64,000 nt of DNA from UBA2589 sp965223235 (lineage in GTDB: Bacteria > Gemmatimonadota > Gemmatimonadetes > Longimicrobiales > Gaopeijiaceae). Made by a program: the position numbers and the translations under genes. The notes under the pieces were generated by a model, which saw only the letters and a program-made list of their open reading frames with translations, was not told the DNA's origin and made no database searches. Shown piece by piece: positions 24,999 to 33,838 of the stretch (position 1 is its first letter; each line of letters opens with the position of its first letter). The stretch spans positions 620,001 to 684,000 of the forward strand of contig CBDCVV010000021.1 of NCBI GenBank assembly GCA_965223235.1, in the 5' to 3' direction.

Positions 24999-26876
24999 TT
25001 ACCGAATGACCTCGAGGTCTCGAAGTCGCACCAGGAGCTCGGCGACCACGTCGTCGATGTCCCGCCCGACCGTCTCCACACGTATCTCAGGATCCTCCGG
25101 TGCCTCGTAGGGGGACGAGATCCCGGTCATGTGTGCGATCTCCCCGCGGCGGGCACGGGCGTACAACCCCTTCACATCGCGGCGCTCACACTCTTCGAGC
25201 GGTGTGTCGACGAAGATCTCTACAAATCGACCGTCGGGTACCAAGCCTCGCGCCCGTTCCCGATCCGCTCGAAAGGGCGAGACAAAGGTGCACAACACCA
25301 TCGATCCCTGTCGGAAGAAGAGAGACGCGAGTTCGCCAATTCGTCGAATATTCTCGGTACGATCCTCAGGTGCGAAACCCAGATCACCATTCAACCCATG
25401 GCGCACCTGGTCTCCATCGAGGAGCATCGTCTGAGATCCGTTGTCGAAGAGCCTACGCTCGAGAGCGCGGGCGATCGAACTCTTCCCGGAGCCAGAGAGG
25501 CCCGTGAACCAGATCACCGCTGCCCGATGTCCCGTCCGACTCTCGCGCTCCGGAAGGTCGATATTCCAACTCTCCCACACCACATCGGGAGAAACCGGTC
25601 GAAGCTCCTCGGACGACTCAGCAGGAAGGTCCTCGACAGTGGTCACGGGGCCTCGGATCATGCCGGCCGCGACGGTGCTGTTCGAGTGCGGGTCGATCAG
25701 GATAAACGACCCGGTCTCGCGGTTCATCTGATACCGGTCGAAGAAGATCGGTGTCGCCGTAGTCAGCCTGACACGACCGATGTCGTTCAGCTCAAGCGCT
25801 TTCGACTCGTCGCGGTGCAGCGTGTCGACATCGATCCGGTAGAGAATCTGATTTACGAACGCTTTCGTCTCGCGGGTCGTGTGACGCAGCCAATACTGCG
25901 TGCCCGTCTTCATGGGCTCTTCAGAAGTCCAGCAGATCGTCGCGTCGATTTCCGAGTCCGCCAGTGGCAGATTCATCGGGCGGACAATCATGTCGCCACG
26001 GCTGATGTCGAGCTCGTCGGTCGTCGTGAGCGCGACCGACGCCCCGGCCACCGCCTCGTCAAGCGATCCGTCGAACGTGTCGATCGAAGCTACCGTGGTG
26101 GTCTGGCGGGAAGGTAAGACGAGGATCTCTTCACCCGGGCGCACCGCGCCGGACGCGACACGTCCCGCGTAACCACGGTAATCTTGGTCAGGACGGATCA
26201 CGTACTGAACCGGAAACCGGAAATCCACCAAGTTCTGGTGAGCGCCCACATTCACGTGCTCAAGGTGGTGGAGCAGAGTCGATCCGTGGTACCACGGCAT
26301 GTTCCCGCTCGGGTCTACAACGTTGTCTCCCAGCAGCGCTGAGATGGGGATGAACGACAAGTCGTCGACGCCCAACTTGGAGGCGAAGGCCGAAAACTCG
26401 TCTTCAACCGCCCGATACGCCTCCTCAGACCAATCGACCAGGTCCATCTTGTTGATGGCGACGAGAATGTGTGGGATTCCCAGCAACGCCGAGATGAAGC
26501 CGTGACGCTTGGACTGAGTGAGCACTCCGTTCCGTGCGTCGATCAGGATGATGGCTAACTCGGCGGTCGACGCGCCGGTTACCATGTTCCGGGTGTACTG
26601 AATATGGCCCGGCGTGTCTGCGATGATGAATTTCCGACGGGGTGTGGCGAAATACCGGTAGGCTACATCGATCGTGATGTTCTGCTCGCGTTCCGCGCGA
26701 AGTCCGTCTGTGAGCAGGGCGAGGTTGACATACCCTTCACCCCTCCGGTTGGACGCATCCTCCACGGCCTCAAGCTGATCTTCGAAGATCGACTTCGTGT
26801 CGTACAGGAGTCGTCCAATAAGCGTCGACTTTCCGTCGTCCACCGATCCGGCGGTAGAGAAGCGAAGAAGGTCCAT
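24999..26876 (-). CDS. cysNC: Bifunctional sulfate adenylyltransferase large subunit / adenylylsulfate kinase (CysN-CysC)
   Basis: A 625-residue fusion. Residues 1 to about 430 are a translation-factor-like GTPase: GSVDDGKST (P-loop), DTPGH, NKMD, then beta-barrel domains; with CysD it makes adenosine 5'-phosphosulfate (APS). Residues about 450-625 are APS kinase: GLSGSGKSS, then the DGDQVRHGLN and FVSPFRADRERAR strings; it phosphorylates APS to PAPS. The ATG overlaps the cysD stop by one base (TAATG). PAPS serves sulfonucleotide reduction or sulfation; the reductase CysH and any sulfotransferase are absent from the window. Confidence 0.96.
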   Translation of the reverse strand: MDLLRFSTAGSVDDGKSTLIGRLLYDTKSIFEDQLEAVEDASNRRGEGYVNLALLTDGLRAEREQNITIDVAYRYFATPRRKFIIADTPGHIQYTRNMVTGASTAELAIILIDARNGVLTQSKRHGFISALLGIPHILVAINKMDLVDWSEEAYRAVEDEFSAFASKLGVDDLSFIPISALLGDNVVDPSGNMPWYHGSTLLHHLEHVNVGAHQNLVDFRFPVQYVIRPDQDYRGYAGRVASGAVRPGEEILVLPSRQTTTVASIDTFDGSLDEAVAGASVALTTTDELDISRGDMIVRPMNLPLADSEIDATICWTSEEPMKTGTQYWLRHTTRETKAFVNQILYRIDVDTLHRDESKALELNDIGRVRLTTATPIFFDRYQMNRETGSFILIDPHSNSTVAAGMIRGPVTTVEDLPAESSEELRPVSPDVVWESWNIDLPERESRTGHRAAVIWFTGLSGSGKSSIARALERRLFDNGSQTMLLDGDQVRHGLNGDLGFAPEDRTENIRRIGELASLFFRQGSMVLCTFVSPFRADRERARGLVPDGRFVEIFVDTPLEECERRDVKGLYARARRGEIAHMTGISSPYEAPEDPEIRVETVGRDIDDVVAELLVRLRDLEVIR

Positions 26877-27781
26877 TAGAAGTACCCCTGCTTCTTTCGG
26901 TCTTCCATCGCAGCTTCAGACCTCTTGTCGTCTGACCGCCCGCCCCGCTCGGTTTCCCGCGCGGCGGCCACCTCCGCGATGATCTCGTCGAGTGAAGTGG
27001 CGGTGGACTCCGTGGCTCCCGTACAGGTGGCGTCGCCAATCGTCCGGAACCGGATCGTGCGCTCCTCCCACCTCTCTCCATCCATCAGATGGTTGAATTT
27101 GGACTCAGCGAGGAGGACTCCGTCGCGCTCCACCACGTTCCTACGATGTGCGAAGTAGAGGCTCGGCATCGGAACCTCTTCCTCGGCGATGTACTGCCAA
27201 ACGTCCATCTCGGTCCAATTCGAGAGAGGGAACGCTCGAAAGTGCTCCCCGGGATTCCGACGGCCGTTGAACAGATTCCACAGCTCAGCGCGTTGATTCT
27301 TGGGGTCCCACTGCCCGAATCGGTCACGGTGTGACAGGAACCGCTCCTTCGCGCGGGCTTTCTCTTCATCCCTCCGGCCGCCACCAAGCGCCACATCGGC
27401 CTTGAGCTCCGCCAGGGTGTCCAAGAGCGTCACCGTTTGAAGTCCGTTGCGGCTGGGGTTCGGTCCCTCTTCCTCTTTGACGCGACCTGAGTCGATCGAG
27501 GCTTGCACAGATCCCACATGGAGCGTCGCCTCCACGTCTGCCACAAGACGGTCCCGAAACTCGATTGTCTCCGGGAAATTGTGTCCGGTATCGATATGAA
27601 CGAGGGTGAACGGGATCCGTGCCGGCCAAAAGGCCTTCCGGGCAAGGTGCACCATCAGGATCGAATCCTTCCCGCCGGAAAACAGCAATACCGGCCTCTC
27701 GAATTGCGCGGCGACTTCCCGCATTAGGAAGATGGACTCGGATTCCAGATGACGAAGGTGTGAGTCTCGACGCTGGGTCAT
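26876..27781 (-). CDS. cysD: Sulfate adenylyltransferase small subunit CysD
   Basis: A PAPS-reductase-type ATP-pyrophosphatase of 301 residues from the ATG at 27781, which aligns with the usual CysD N-terminus (SHLRHLESESIFLMREV); an ATG at 27790 in the same frame is an alternative. It has the PP-loop motif LFSGGKDS, the LVHIDTGHNFPET strand and the Arg/Lys-rich NPSRNGLQT region. It adenylates sulfate with ATP, using GTP hydrolysed by CysN. It follows the uxs gene on the same strand. Confidence 0.95.
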   Translation of the reverse strand: MTQRRDSHLRHLESESIFLMREVAAQFERPVLLFSGGKDSILMVHLARKAFWPARIPFTLVHIDTGHNFPETIEFRDRLVADVEATLHVGSVQASIDSGRVKEEEGPNPSRNGLQTVTLLDTLAELKADVALGGGRRDEEKARAKERFLSHRDRFGQWDPKNQRAELWNLFNGRRNPGEHFRAFPLSNWTEMDVWQYIAEEEVPMPSLYFAHRRNVVERDGVLLAESKFNHLMDGERWEERTIRFRTIGDATCTGATESTATSLDEIIAEVAAARETERGGRSDDKRSEAAMEDRKKQGYF

Positions 27782-27819
27782 TCCGATCATGGCAGGGGAA
27801 AAGGCCGAGCCAGCCAGGC

Positions 27820-28782
27820 CTAAAGGGTCCGTGCGGTCGCGTCTTTGCGCGCCAATTGACTCCGGAAGTACGGCAAAGTCTGACGGATACCCGCTCGCAG
27901 ATCCACGGTCGGCTCCCATCCTAACACGTCACGCGCAACAGAGATATCTGGTTGGCGAACCTTCGGATCGTCCTTCGGCAGCGGGAGATTCGTGACGGCC
28001 GACGCGCTGCCGGTTTCCTCAAGCACCACTTCAGCGAGTTCACGGATGGTGAACTCGTTCGGGTTTCCGATGTTGACCGGAAAGACACGATCGGATTTGA
28101 AGAGTCGGAATATCCCGTCGACCTCGTCCGAGACGTAACAAAACGACCGCGTCTGTGAGCCGTCGCCGTAGAGCGTCAGCGGGTCGCCTCGCAGGGCCTG
28201 CACAATAAAGTTCGAAACGACCCGACCGTCACCCGGTCTCATACGCGGACCGTACGTGTTGAAGATGCGGACGATGCGCGTGTCCACGCCGTGGTGAGTC
28301 TGATACGCCATGGTCATTGCTTCAGCGAACCGCTTCGCCTCGTCATAGACACCACGTGGGCCAACCGGGTTCACGTGGCCCCAATACGTTTCCGGTTGGG
28401 GATGTACCTGAGGGTCCCCGTACACCTCGGAAGTCGAGGCAAGTAGGAAGCGGGCGCCTTTGGCTTTCGCGATCCCCAGAGCATTGTGGGTCCCCAAACT
28501 ACCCACCTTAAGGGTTTGGATCGGAAGCTCGAGGTAGTCCACAGGGCTAGCCGGAGAAGCGAAGTGGAGAACCCCGTCAAGATCTCCCTCCAGAAACAGA
28601 GGCTTCGAGATGTCGTGCTCGACGAGCGAAAACCCTGGGTAGGAGCTTCGCAGGTGTTCGGCGTTCGCTTCCGAACCCGTAATGAAGTTGTCCACCCCGA
28701 CGACCGAATGACCCTCCGTGAGGAACCGCTCGGCTAGATGGGAGCCGAGGAAACCGGCTGCCCCAGTGATCAGGACCTTCAT
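27820..28782 (-). CDS. uxs: UDP-glucuronate decarboxylase (UDP-xylose synthase)
   Basis: A 320-residue extended short-chain dehydrogenase: TGAAGFLGSHL for NAD, HFASPASPVDY, ASTSEVYGDP for the active-site Ser/Thr region, and YDEAKRFAE as YxxxK. The strings HFASPASP, STSEVYGDP and IFNTYGPRM are those of UDP-xylose synthase. It decarboxylates UDP-glucuronate to UDP-xylose. It overlaps the ugd stop by 4 bases (ATGA), so ugd and uxs form a two-step pathway, with cysD-cysNC downstream. Confidence 0.94.
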   Translation of the reverse strand: MKVLITGAAGFLGSHLAERFLTEGHSVVGVDNFITGSEANAEHLRSSYPGFSLVEHDISKPLFLEGDLDGVLHFASPASPVDYLELPIQTLKVGSLGTHNALGIAKAKGARFLLASTSEVYGDPQVHPQPETYWGHVNPVGPRGVYDEAKRFAEAMTMAYQTHHGVDTRIVRIFNTYGPRMRPGDGRVVSNFIVQALRGDPLTLYGDGSQTRSFCYVSDEVDGIFRLFKSDRVFPVNIGNPNEFTIRELAEVVLEETGSASAVTNLPLPKDDPKVRQPDISVARDVLGWEPTVDLRAGIRQTLPYFRSQLARKDATARTL

Positions 28783-30101
28783 TGCGACTCCGGGGCGATC
28801 GGCTGGCGTCCTATGGACACGTATTCGAAGCCGTGTCGCCGCATGTCCTCAGGCCGATAGAGATTCCGCCCGTCCAAGATCAATGGGCGCTCCATCGCCT
28901 CCCTGATGCGCACAAAATCGGGGCTGCGGTAAGGAAGCCACTCGGTATGAATCACCAGCGCGTGAGCCCCGTTCAGCGTCTGGTAATTGGTTTCGGCATA
29001 ATGCACACGATCGCCCAAATCGCGGTGTGCTTCCTCCATGGCAACCGGATCATGAACGGACACTGTGGCGCCTCGAGCCAGGAGGCCCTCGATGGTTACG
29101 AGACTCGGCGCCTCTCGCATGTCATCGGTGTTCGGCTTAAACGCTAAGCCCCACACCGCGATGTTCTTTCCGGAAAGATCTTCCCCGAGTCTCGCCACAA
29201 GGTGGTTCAAGAGTATCCGCTTCTGCCCCTCGTTGACCGATTCCACCGCGTCCAGGATCCCGGCGTCCACGTTGAACTCTTTCAGAGTACGAGCCAGCGC
29301 CTTCACATCCTTGGGGAAACAAGAACCGCCATACCCCACGCCGGGAAAGAGGAAGCTCGGACCGATCCGCGAATCCGAGCCCACCCCCTTTCGGACCGCG
29401 TTGACGTCGGCGCCCGTCTCCTCACAGAGCCTTGCGATCATGTTCATGAAGCTGATCCGGGTCGCCAGCATCGCGTTGGCCGCATACTTCGTGATCTCGG
29501 CGGCGGCGACGTCCATGACCATGATCGCGTGCCCAGTCCGAACGAAGGGAGAGTAGAGCTCCCTCAGGACTTCCGCCGCATGGTCCGAATCGACGCCAAT
29601 AACAACCCGATCGGGCTTCATGAAGTCATCGACAGCGGCGCCCTCCTTGAGAAACTCAGGATTGGAGCACACGTGCACCGGAAAATCCGTCTCGGCTTCG
29701 ATCGCGGTGCGGACCAACCTCGCCGTGCCGACCGGGACCGTACTCTTCGTGATTACGATCTTCTCGCCCTGCATCGAACGGCCAATGCCGTGCGCCACGT
29801 TCAACACGTACTGGAGGTCCGCCGACCCGTCTTCACCCGGGGGTGTCCCGACGGCGATGAAGATCACGTCAGAGGCCCTCACCGCCGCGGCGACGTCCGT
29901 CGTGAAATTCAAGCGGCCCGCCGCCTGATTCCGGTCGACTAACGTGTCGAGACCGGGTTCGTAGATCGGCAGCTTCCCCACCTTGAGACCCGCGATCTTC
30001 TCTTCATCGATATCCGCGCAGACCACGTCATTACCGGTCTCGGCGAGACAGGCACCTGCGACGAGCCCCACGTACCCTGATCCAATAACACCGACCTTCA
30101 T
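28779..30101 (-). CDS. ugd: UDP-glucose 6-dehydrogenase
   Basis: A 440-residue enzyme from the ATG at 30101, preceded by AGGA; a start at 30119 or 30152 would add residues without family match. It has GSGYVGLVAGACLA for NAD, STVPVGT, NPEFLKEG and the catalytic CFPKDVKAL. It oxidises UDP-glucose to UDP-glucuronate, the substrate of the downstream gene. It lies 92 bases after uvrB on the same strand. Confidence 0.96.
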   Translation of the reverse strand: MKVGVIGSGYVGLVAGACLAETGNDVVCADIDEEKIAGLKVGKLPIYEPGLDTLVDRNQAAGRLNFTTDVAAAVRASDVIFIAVGTPPGEDGSADLQYVLNVAHGIGRSMQGEKIVITKSTVPVGTARLVRTAIEAETDFPVHVCSNPEFLKEGAAVDDFMKPDRVVIGVDSDHAAEVLRELYSPFVRTGHAIMVMDVAAAEITKYAANAMLATRISFMNMIARLCEETGADVNAVRKGVGSDSRIGPSFLFPGVGYGGSCFPKDVKALARTLKEFNVDAGILDAVESVNEGQKRILLNHLVARLGEDLSGKNIAVWGLAFKPNTDDMREAPSLVTIEGLLARGATVSVHDPVAMEEAHRDLGDRVHYAETNYQTLNGAHALVIHTEWLPYRSPDFVRIREAMERPLILDGRNLYRPEDMRRHGFEYVSIGRQPIAPESQ

Positions 30102-30193
30102 AACTGCGATTCCTGACATCTGGGGGAAGGGACGATGACATCCACCGACCACAGGAAAGATGTTGCAATGGGAAGCCGGACGGGAGTGTTTTC

Positions 30194-32176
30194 CTACCTG
30201 GCCGCCCTCAGCTCGAATAACTGGTCGCGGATCAGGGCGGCCTTCTCGAAATCTAGAGCCTCGGCCGCCTCAGCCATCTCCTTCTCGAGAATCTTCACGT
30301 ACTCCTCTCGGTTCACCTCGTCGGCGTATGATTCACCGGACTCTGCCACGACAGATTGCGTGAGGCGGGCGTCTGCCACGCGGGTCGCGAACTCAATCTC
30401 CTCGACACTCTTCCGGATGGTCTCGGGGGTGATTCCATGCTCTTTATTGTGCTCAAGCTGGAGGCGACGGCGGCGGTTGGTCTCGTCCAAACACTGCTTC
30501 ATCGAAGCCGTGACACGATCCGCGTACATAATCGCCCGACCCTCGGAGTTTCGCGCTGCGCGCCCCACCGTCTGAATTAGGGAGCGGGCGTTGCGTAGGA
30601 AGCCTTCCTTGTCCGCGTCCAGAATCGCTACGAGCGAGACCTCCGGAAGATCGAGCCCTTCGCGCAGAAGATTGATCCCGACCAGGACGTCGATCTTCCC
30701 AAGCCGTAACGAACGGAGGATCGCCATCCGCTCAATGGTGTCGACCTCCGAGTGCATGTAACGGACACGCACGCCAACGGACTGGAGGTACTCGGATAAG
30801 TCCTCTGCCATCCGCTTGGTCAGGGTAGTTACCAGTACCCGCTCGCCCCGCCGCTCGCGTTCGCGGATCTCGGCCAACAGGTCGTCCACCTGGCCTTTCA
30901 CGGGTCGCACCGAGATCTCGGGATCGATGAGCCCGGTCGGCCGAATGATCTGCTCGACGACCACGCCCCCTGTTTGCTCTAACTCCCAATCCCCCGGGGT
31001 TGCAGAAACGAAGACAGCCTGGGGAATGACCCCGACCCACTCCTCGAACTTGAGCGGACGGTTGTCGAGGGCCGACGGGAGGCGGAAGCCATGCTCGATC
31101 AGGGTCAGCTTTCGAGAGCGGTCACCCTTGTACATCCCGTTGATCTGTGGGATGGAGGCATGTGATTCGTCGACGACAGTGAGGAAGTCGGCAGGGAAGT
31201 AGTCGATCAGGCACGCGGGGCGTTCTCCAGATCGGCGGCCACTCGTGTAGAGCGAGTAGTTCTCGATGCCGGGACAGGTGCCGATCTCGAGCATCATCTC
31301 GATATCGAAGTTCGTGCGCTGCTCCAGCCGCTGAGCTTCCAGCAACCGTTCGTTCGCTCGGAACTCTGCAAGTTGTTGGGAGAGTTCCTCTCGGATCGCG
31401 GGAACCATCGCGTTGATCGTCGAGCGGCGGGTCACGTAGTGACTCGCCGGATAGATCGCCGTACGGTCCAGCGTCGCGATCACCTCACCCGTGAGCGGAT
31501 CGAATCGGCTGATCCGCTCCACCTCATCGCCCCACAGCTCGACTCGGACTGCTTGCTCATCGTATGCGGGGAAGATCTCCACCGTATCCCCGCGGACCCG
31601 AAACGTCCCTCGCTCGAAGAGGTAGTCGTTTCGCTTGTATTGGATGTTGACCAGCCCCTTGAGGATCTCCCGTCGGGGATGCTCTCCGCCGACGTCGACG
31701 TGAAGCATCAGGCCGCGATAGTCAATCGGGTTCCCCAAGCCGAAGATGCTCGACACCGACGCCACAACAATCACGTCCTCTCGCTCCATCAAGGACGAAG
31801 TCGCGCGTAGCCGCAGCCTCTCGATGTCCTCGTTGATCGATGCGTCCTTCTCGATATACGTATCCGTCGCGGCGACGTAGGCCTCTGGCTGGTAGTAGTC
31901 GTAGTACGAGATGAAGTACTCGACGGCGTTGTGCGGGAAGAGCGCCTTGAGCTCCCCATACAACTGGGCCGCCAACGTCTTGTTGTGCGACATGACCAGA
32001 GTGGGGCGGCCGTAGTTCGCGATCATGTGGGCCACTGCGAAGGTCTTACCGGTGCCCGTGGCACCTAGGAGGACCTGGTGTTTGTCCCCGCGGCGCAGGC
32101 CAGCTGTCAGCTCGGCTATGGCACCGGGTTGGTCACCGGCCGGGGTGTGGGGGGATACGAGCTGGAAGGGGGACAT
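30194..32176 (-). CDS. uvrB: Excinuclease ABC subunit UvrB
   Basis: A 660-residue UvrB: Walker A GATGTGKT, the DNA-binding beta-hairpin YYDYYQPEAYV, helicase-like motifs (VVDESH; VLVGINLLREGLD; TVGRAARN) and a C-terminal UVR helix pair (ILEKEMAEAAEALDFEKAA). It is the damage-verification helicase of nucleotide excision repair. Its ATG lies 10 bases after the Wzi-like gene stop, so the two probably share a transcript. Confidence 0.97.
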   Translation of the reverse strand: MSPFQLVSPHTPAGDQPGAIAELTAGLRRGDKHQVLLGATGTGKTFAVAHMIANYGRPTLVMSHNKTLAAQLYGELKALFPHNAVEYFISYYDYYQPEAYVAATDTYIEKDASINEDIERLRLRATSSLMEREDVIVVASVSSIFGLGNPIDYRGLMLHVDVGGEHPRREILKGLVNIQYKRNDYLFERGTFRVRGDTVEIFPAYDEQAVRVELWGDEVERISRFDPLTGEVIATLDRTAIYPASHYVTRRSTINAMVPAIREELSQQLAEFRANERLLEAQRLEQRTNFDIEMMLEIGTCPGIENYSLYTSGRRSGERPACLIDYFPADFLTVVDESHASIPQINGMYKGDRSRKLTLIEHGFRLPSALDNRPLKFEEWVGVIPQAVFVSATPGDWELEQTGGVVVEQIIRPTGLIDPEISVRPVKGQVDDLLAEIRERERRGERVLVTTLTKRMAEDLSEYLQSVGVRVRYMHSEVDTIERMAILRSLRLGKIDVLVGINLLREGLDLPEVSLVAILDADKEGFLRNARSLIQTVGRAARNSEGRAIMYADRVTASMKQCLDETNRRRRLQLEHNKEHGITPETIRKSVEEIEFATRVADARLTQSVVAESGESYADEVNREEYVKILEKEMAEAAEALDFEKAALIRDQLFELRAAR

Positions 32177-32186
32177 GCGTGGTCGA

Positions 32187-33779
32187 TTATTCCGACAGGC
32201 CGGGTCGCCAGCGAGCCCCTATGTGGATGTTCAGGTTGTTCACCTTTGGGCCGGAGAAGTAACGGTTTAGCTCCCGGGTGAAGGCGAGCGACCCCGAGAC
32301 TTCGAACTCGTCCACGAACACCGCCGCGCGGCCGCCGAAGTCAAACGATACGTCGTGTTTGTCAAACGTCTCTCCGGACTGCTCGGCCCAGACCCAATAG
32401 GCGTCGTTGTCGTGCACCTGCCGCTGAAAGAAAAGTCCCGCTGAACCCCACAACGCGTACATATCGAACGCTATGAACTGAGCGTTCCCGCCCGGACCCA
32501 CCGCTGCACCCAGGAGCTGTCCTCGATGTGTGTATCCCTGCGTGACCACCCCGTGCTCGTAGAATGTCGGGCGAGGACGCACCTGGAAGGTAGGGGCGGC
32601 CTCTAAGCGCGTCGCTTCCGCCATGAGTACATAGATCTCGGATCGGCTCACCGAGGTGGCCTTTTGGAAGCCTATCGTATACCCCGACGAATGCTCGGGC
32701 TCGAGTAACAGATCAGTAAGGTCCCACGCATGGTCATTCCGGGCCCACTCGATCCACGCCTCGAAGCCACTCTTTGGGAGCACCCACCGGGAGAACACCG
32801 AGAGTAGTTGGTCGCGGTCATCCGACCCATCCGGGCGCTCTTCCGAGACCTGTCCAGCCTTTACCAAACCCTGGAAGGCCAATAACAACTCACTCGCCGG
32901 AAGCCCGCTCGAAGGGACGAGCAGCTGGAAAGCGCGCGTCCCTCCCACCGTCAGTCCAGGTAGGAAGTCGGGACTGTAGGACAAGACGAGTCCTGTAAAA
33001 AACCTACCAGTGTCCCGGAGGTCGGGATCAAAGTAGTCAGACTGCTGGAGTCGTCCCCAAAGCCACTGTCCTTCCAGCGTTCCGATACCCACATCCAACG
33101 GACGGTTCGTTCCGACCGAGGCGTGGTGGAAACCGGGAGCCGAAGCGCCGAGCACGATTGGGTTCCGTAGCGCCGGCCCCCAGGTGACGTTCTCCGTCCC
33201 AACCGAGATGCGACCCTTCCTCCAGTCAAAAGCAAGTTGCGTCTGTCCGGGCTCGAGTTTCCAAAAGCTCTCCGTCCCGAAGCGCTGTGGGAGGTCGATA
33301 CGGCGCCATGGATAGGCAAACGGTGAAGCGGCGTCCGGTGAGGCCGCCAGCTCGAAAGCCTTGTTCTGGGTAAAGATTACCGTGGGGTCGACCGTGATCG
33401 AAAAGTTGTTCCAAGCAAGTTGCCCCGACGCTCCCATCGCTGAAGTGAGCCCTTTGCCCTGCCACACGGCCCCGTCGTGCTGACCCCGTGGGTGACGCGA
33501 ATTCAGAAACGCGTCAAGGCGAACCTCGTCGAGGGACGCCCGTATGGAGGGTTGCTCTCCATGCGGCGGTTTTCTAAACCGACTAGCCCAAGGGTGCCCC
33601 TCCCCGGGCACCCCGGCAAACGCGACCTGCGAGGAGATAGGGCGGACAGTCCAAGACGACCCGCTACCCTCACGGGTGATCTCAACCACCCGCAAGTAAC
33701 GATCTAGCGGACCGAGAACGGAGAGGCTTTGAGCCGTCGCATCAGAATTCCGCGCGACCGCCGCTAGTCCCAGAATCAC
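32187..33779 (-). CDS. Wzi-like capsule assembly outer-membrane protein
   Basis: About 530 residues with the capsule-assembly (Wzi) pattern: SVGTENVTWGPALRNPIVLGASAPGF, then many alternating beta strands and an aromatic C-terminus. Wzi is an 18-strand barrel that anchors capsule polysaccharide at the cell surface. The GTG at 33779 is the first standard start codon but gives a signal peptide without a basic N-region. The frame stays open upstream, and ATT at 33833, 9 bases after AAGGAG, would add RLGITLESTRFAIRVFT and a better signal. The true start is uncertain. It follows the initiating sugar-phosphate transferase closely and precedes uvrB. Confidence 0.75.
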   Translation of the reverse strand: MILGLAAVARNSDATAQSLSVLGPLDRYLRVVEITREGSGSSWTVRPISSQVAFAGVPGEGHPWASRFRKPPHGEQPSIRASLDEVRLDAFLNSRHPRGQHDGAVWQGKGLTSAMGASGQLAWNNFSITVDPTVIFTQNKAFELAASPDAASPFAYPWRRIDLPQRFGTESFWKLEPGQTQLAFDWRKGRISVGTENVTWGPALRNPIVLGASAPGFHHASVGTNRPLDVGIGTLEGQWLWGRLQQSDYFDPDLRDTGRFFTGLVLSYSPDFLPGLTVGGTRAFQLLVPSSGLPASELLLAFQGLVKAGQVSEERPDGSDDRDQLLSVFSRWVLPKSGFEAWIEWARNDHAWDLTDLLLEPEHSSGYTIGFQKATSVSRSEIYVLMAEATRLEAAPTFQVRPRPTFYEHGVVTQGYTHRGQLLGAAVGPGGNAQFIAFDMYALWGSAGLFFQRQVHDNDAYWVWAEQSGETFDKHDVSFDFGGRAAVFVDEFEVSGSLAFTRELNRYFSGPKVNNLNIHIGARWRPGLSE

Positions 33780-33838
33780 AGTGAAGACTCGGATGGCGAA
33801 CCGGGTCGACTCTAAGGTGATGCCTAGCCGAATTGGCC

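Noticed and set aside
25131..26117. 328-codon plus-strand open frame
   Set aside because: It lies inside cysNC in antisense, and the opposite strand is a strongly conserved fusion enzyme.
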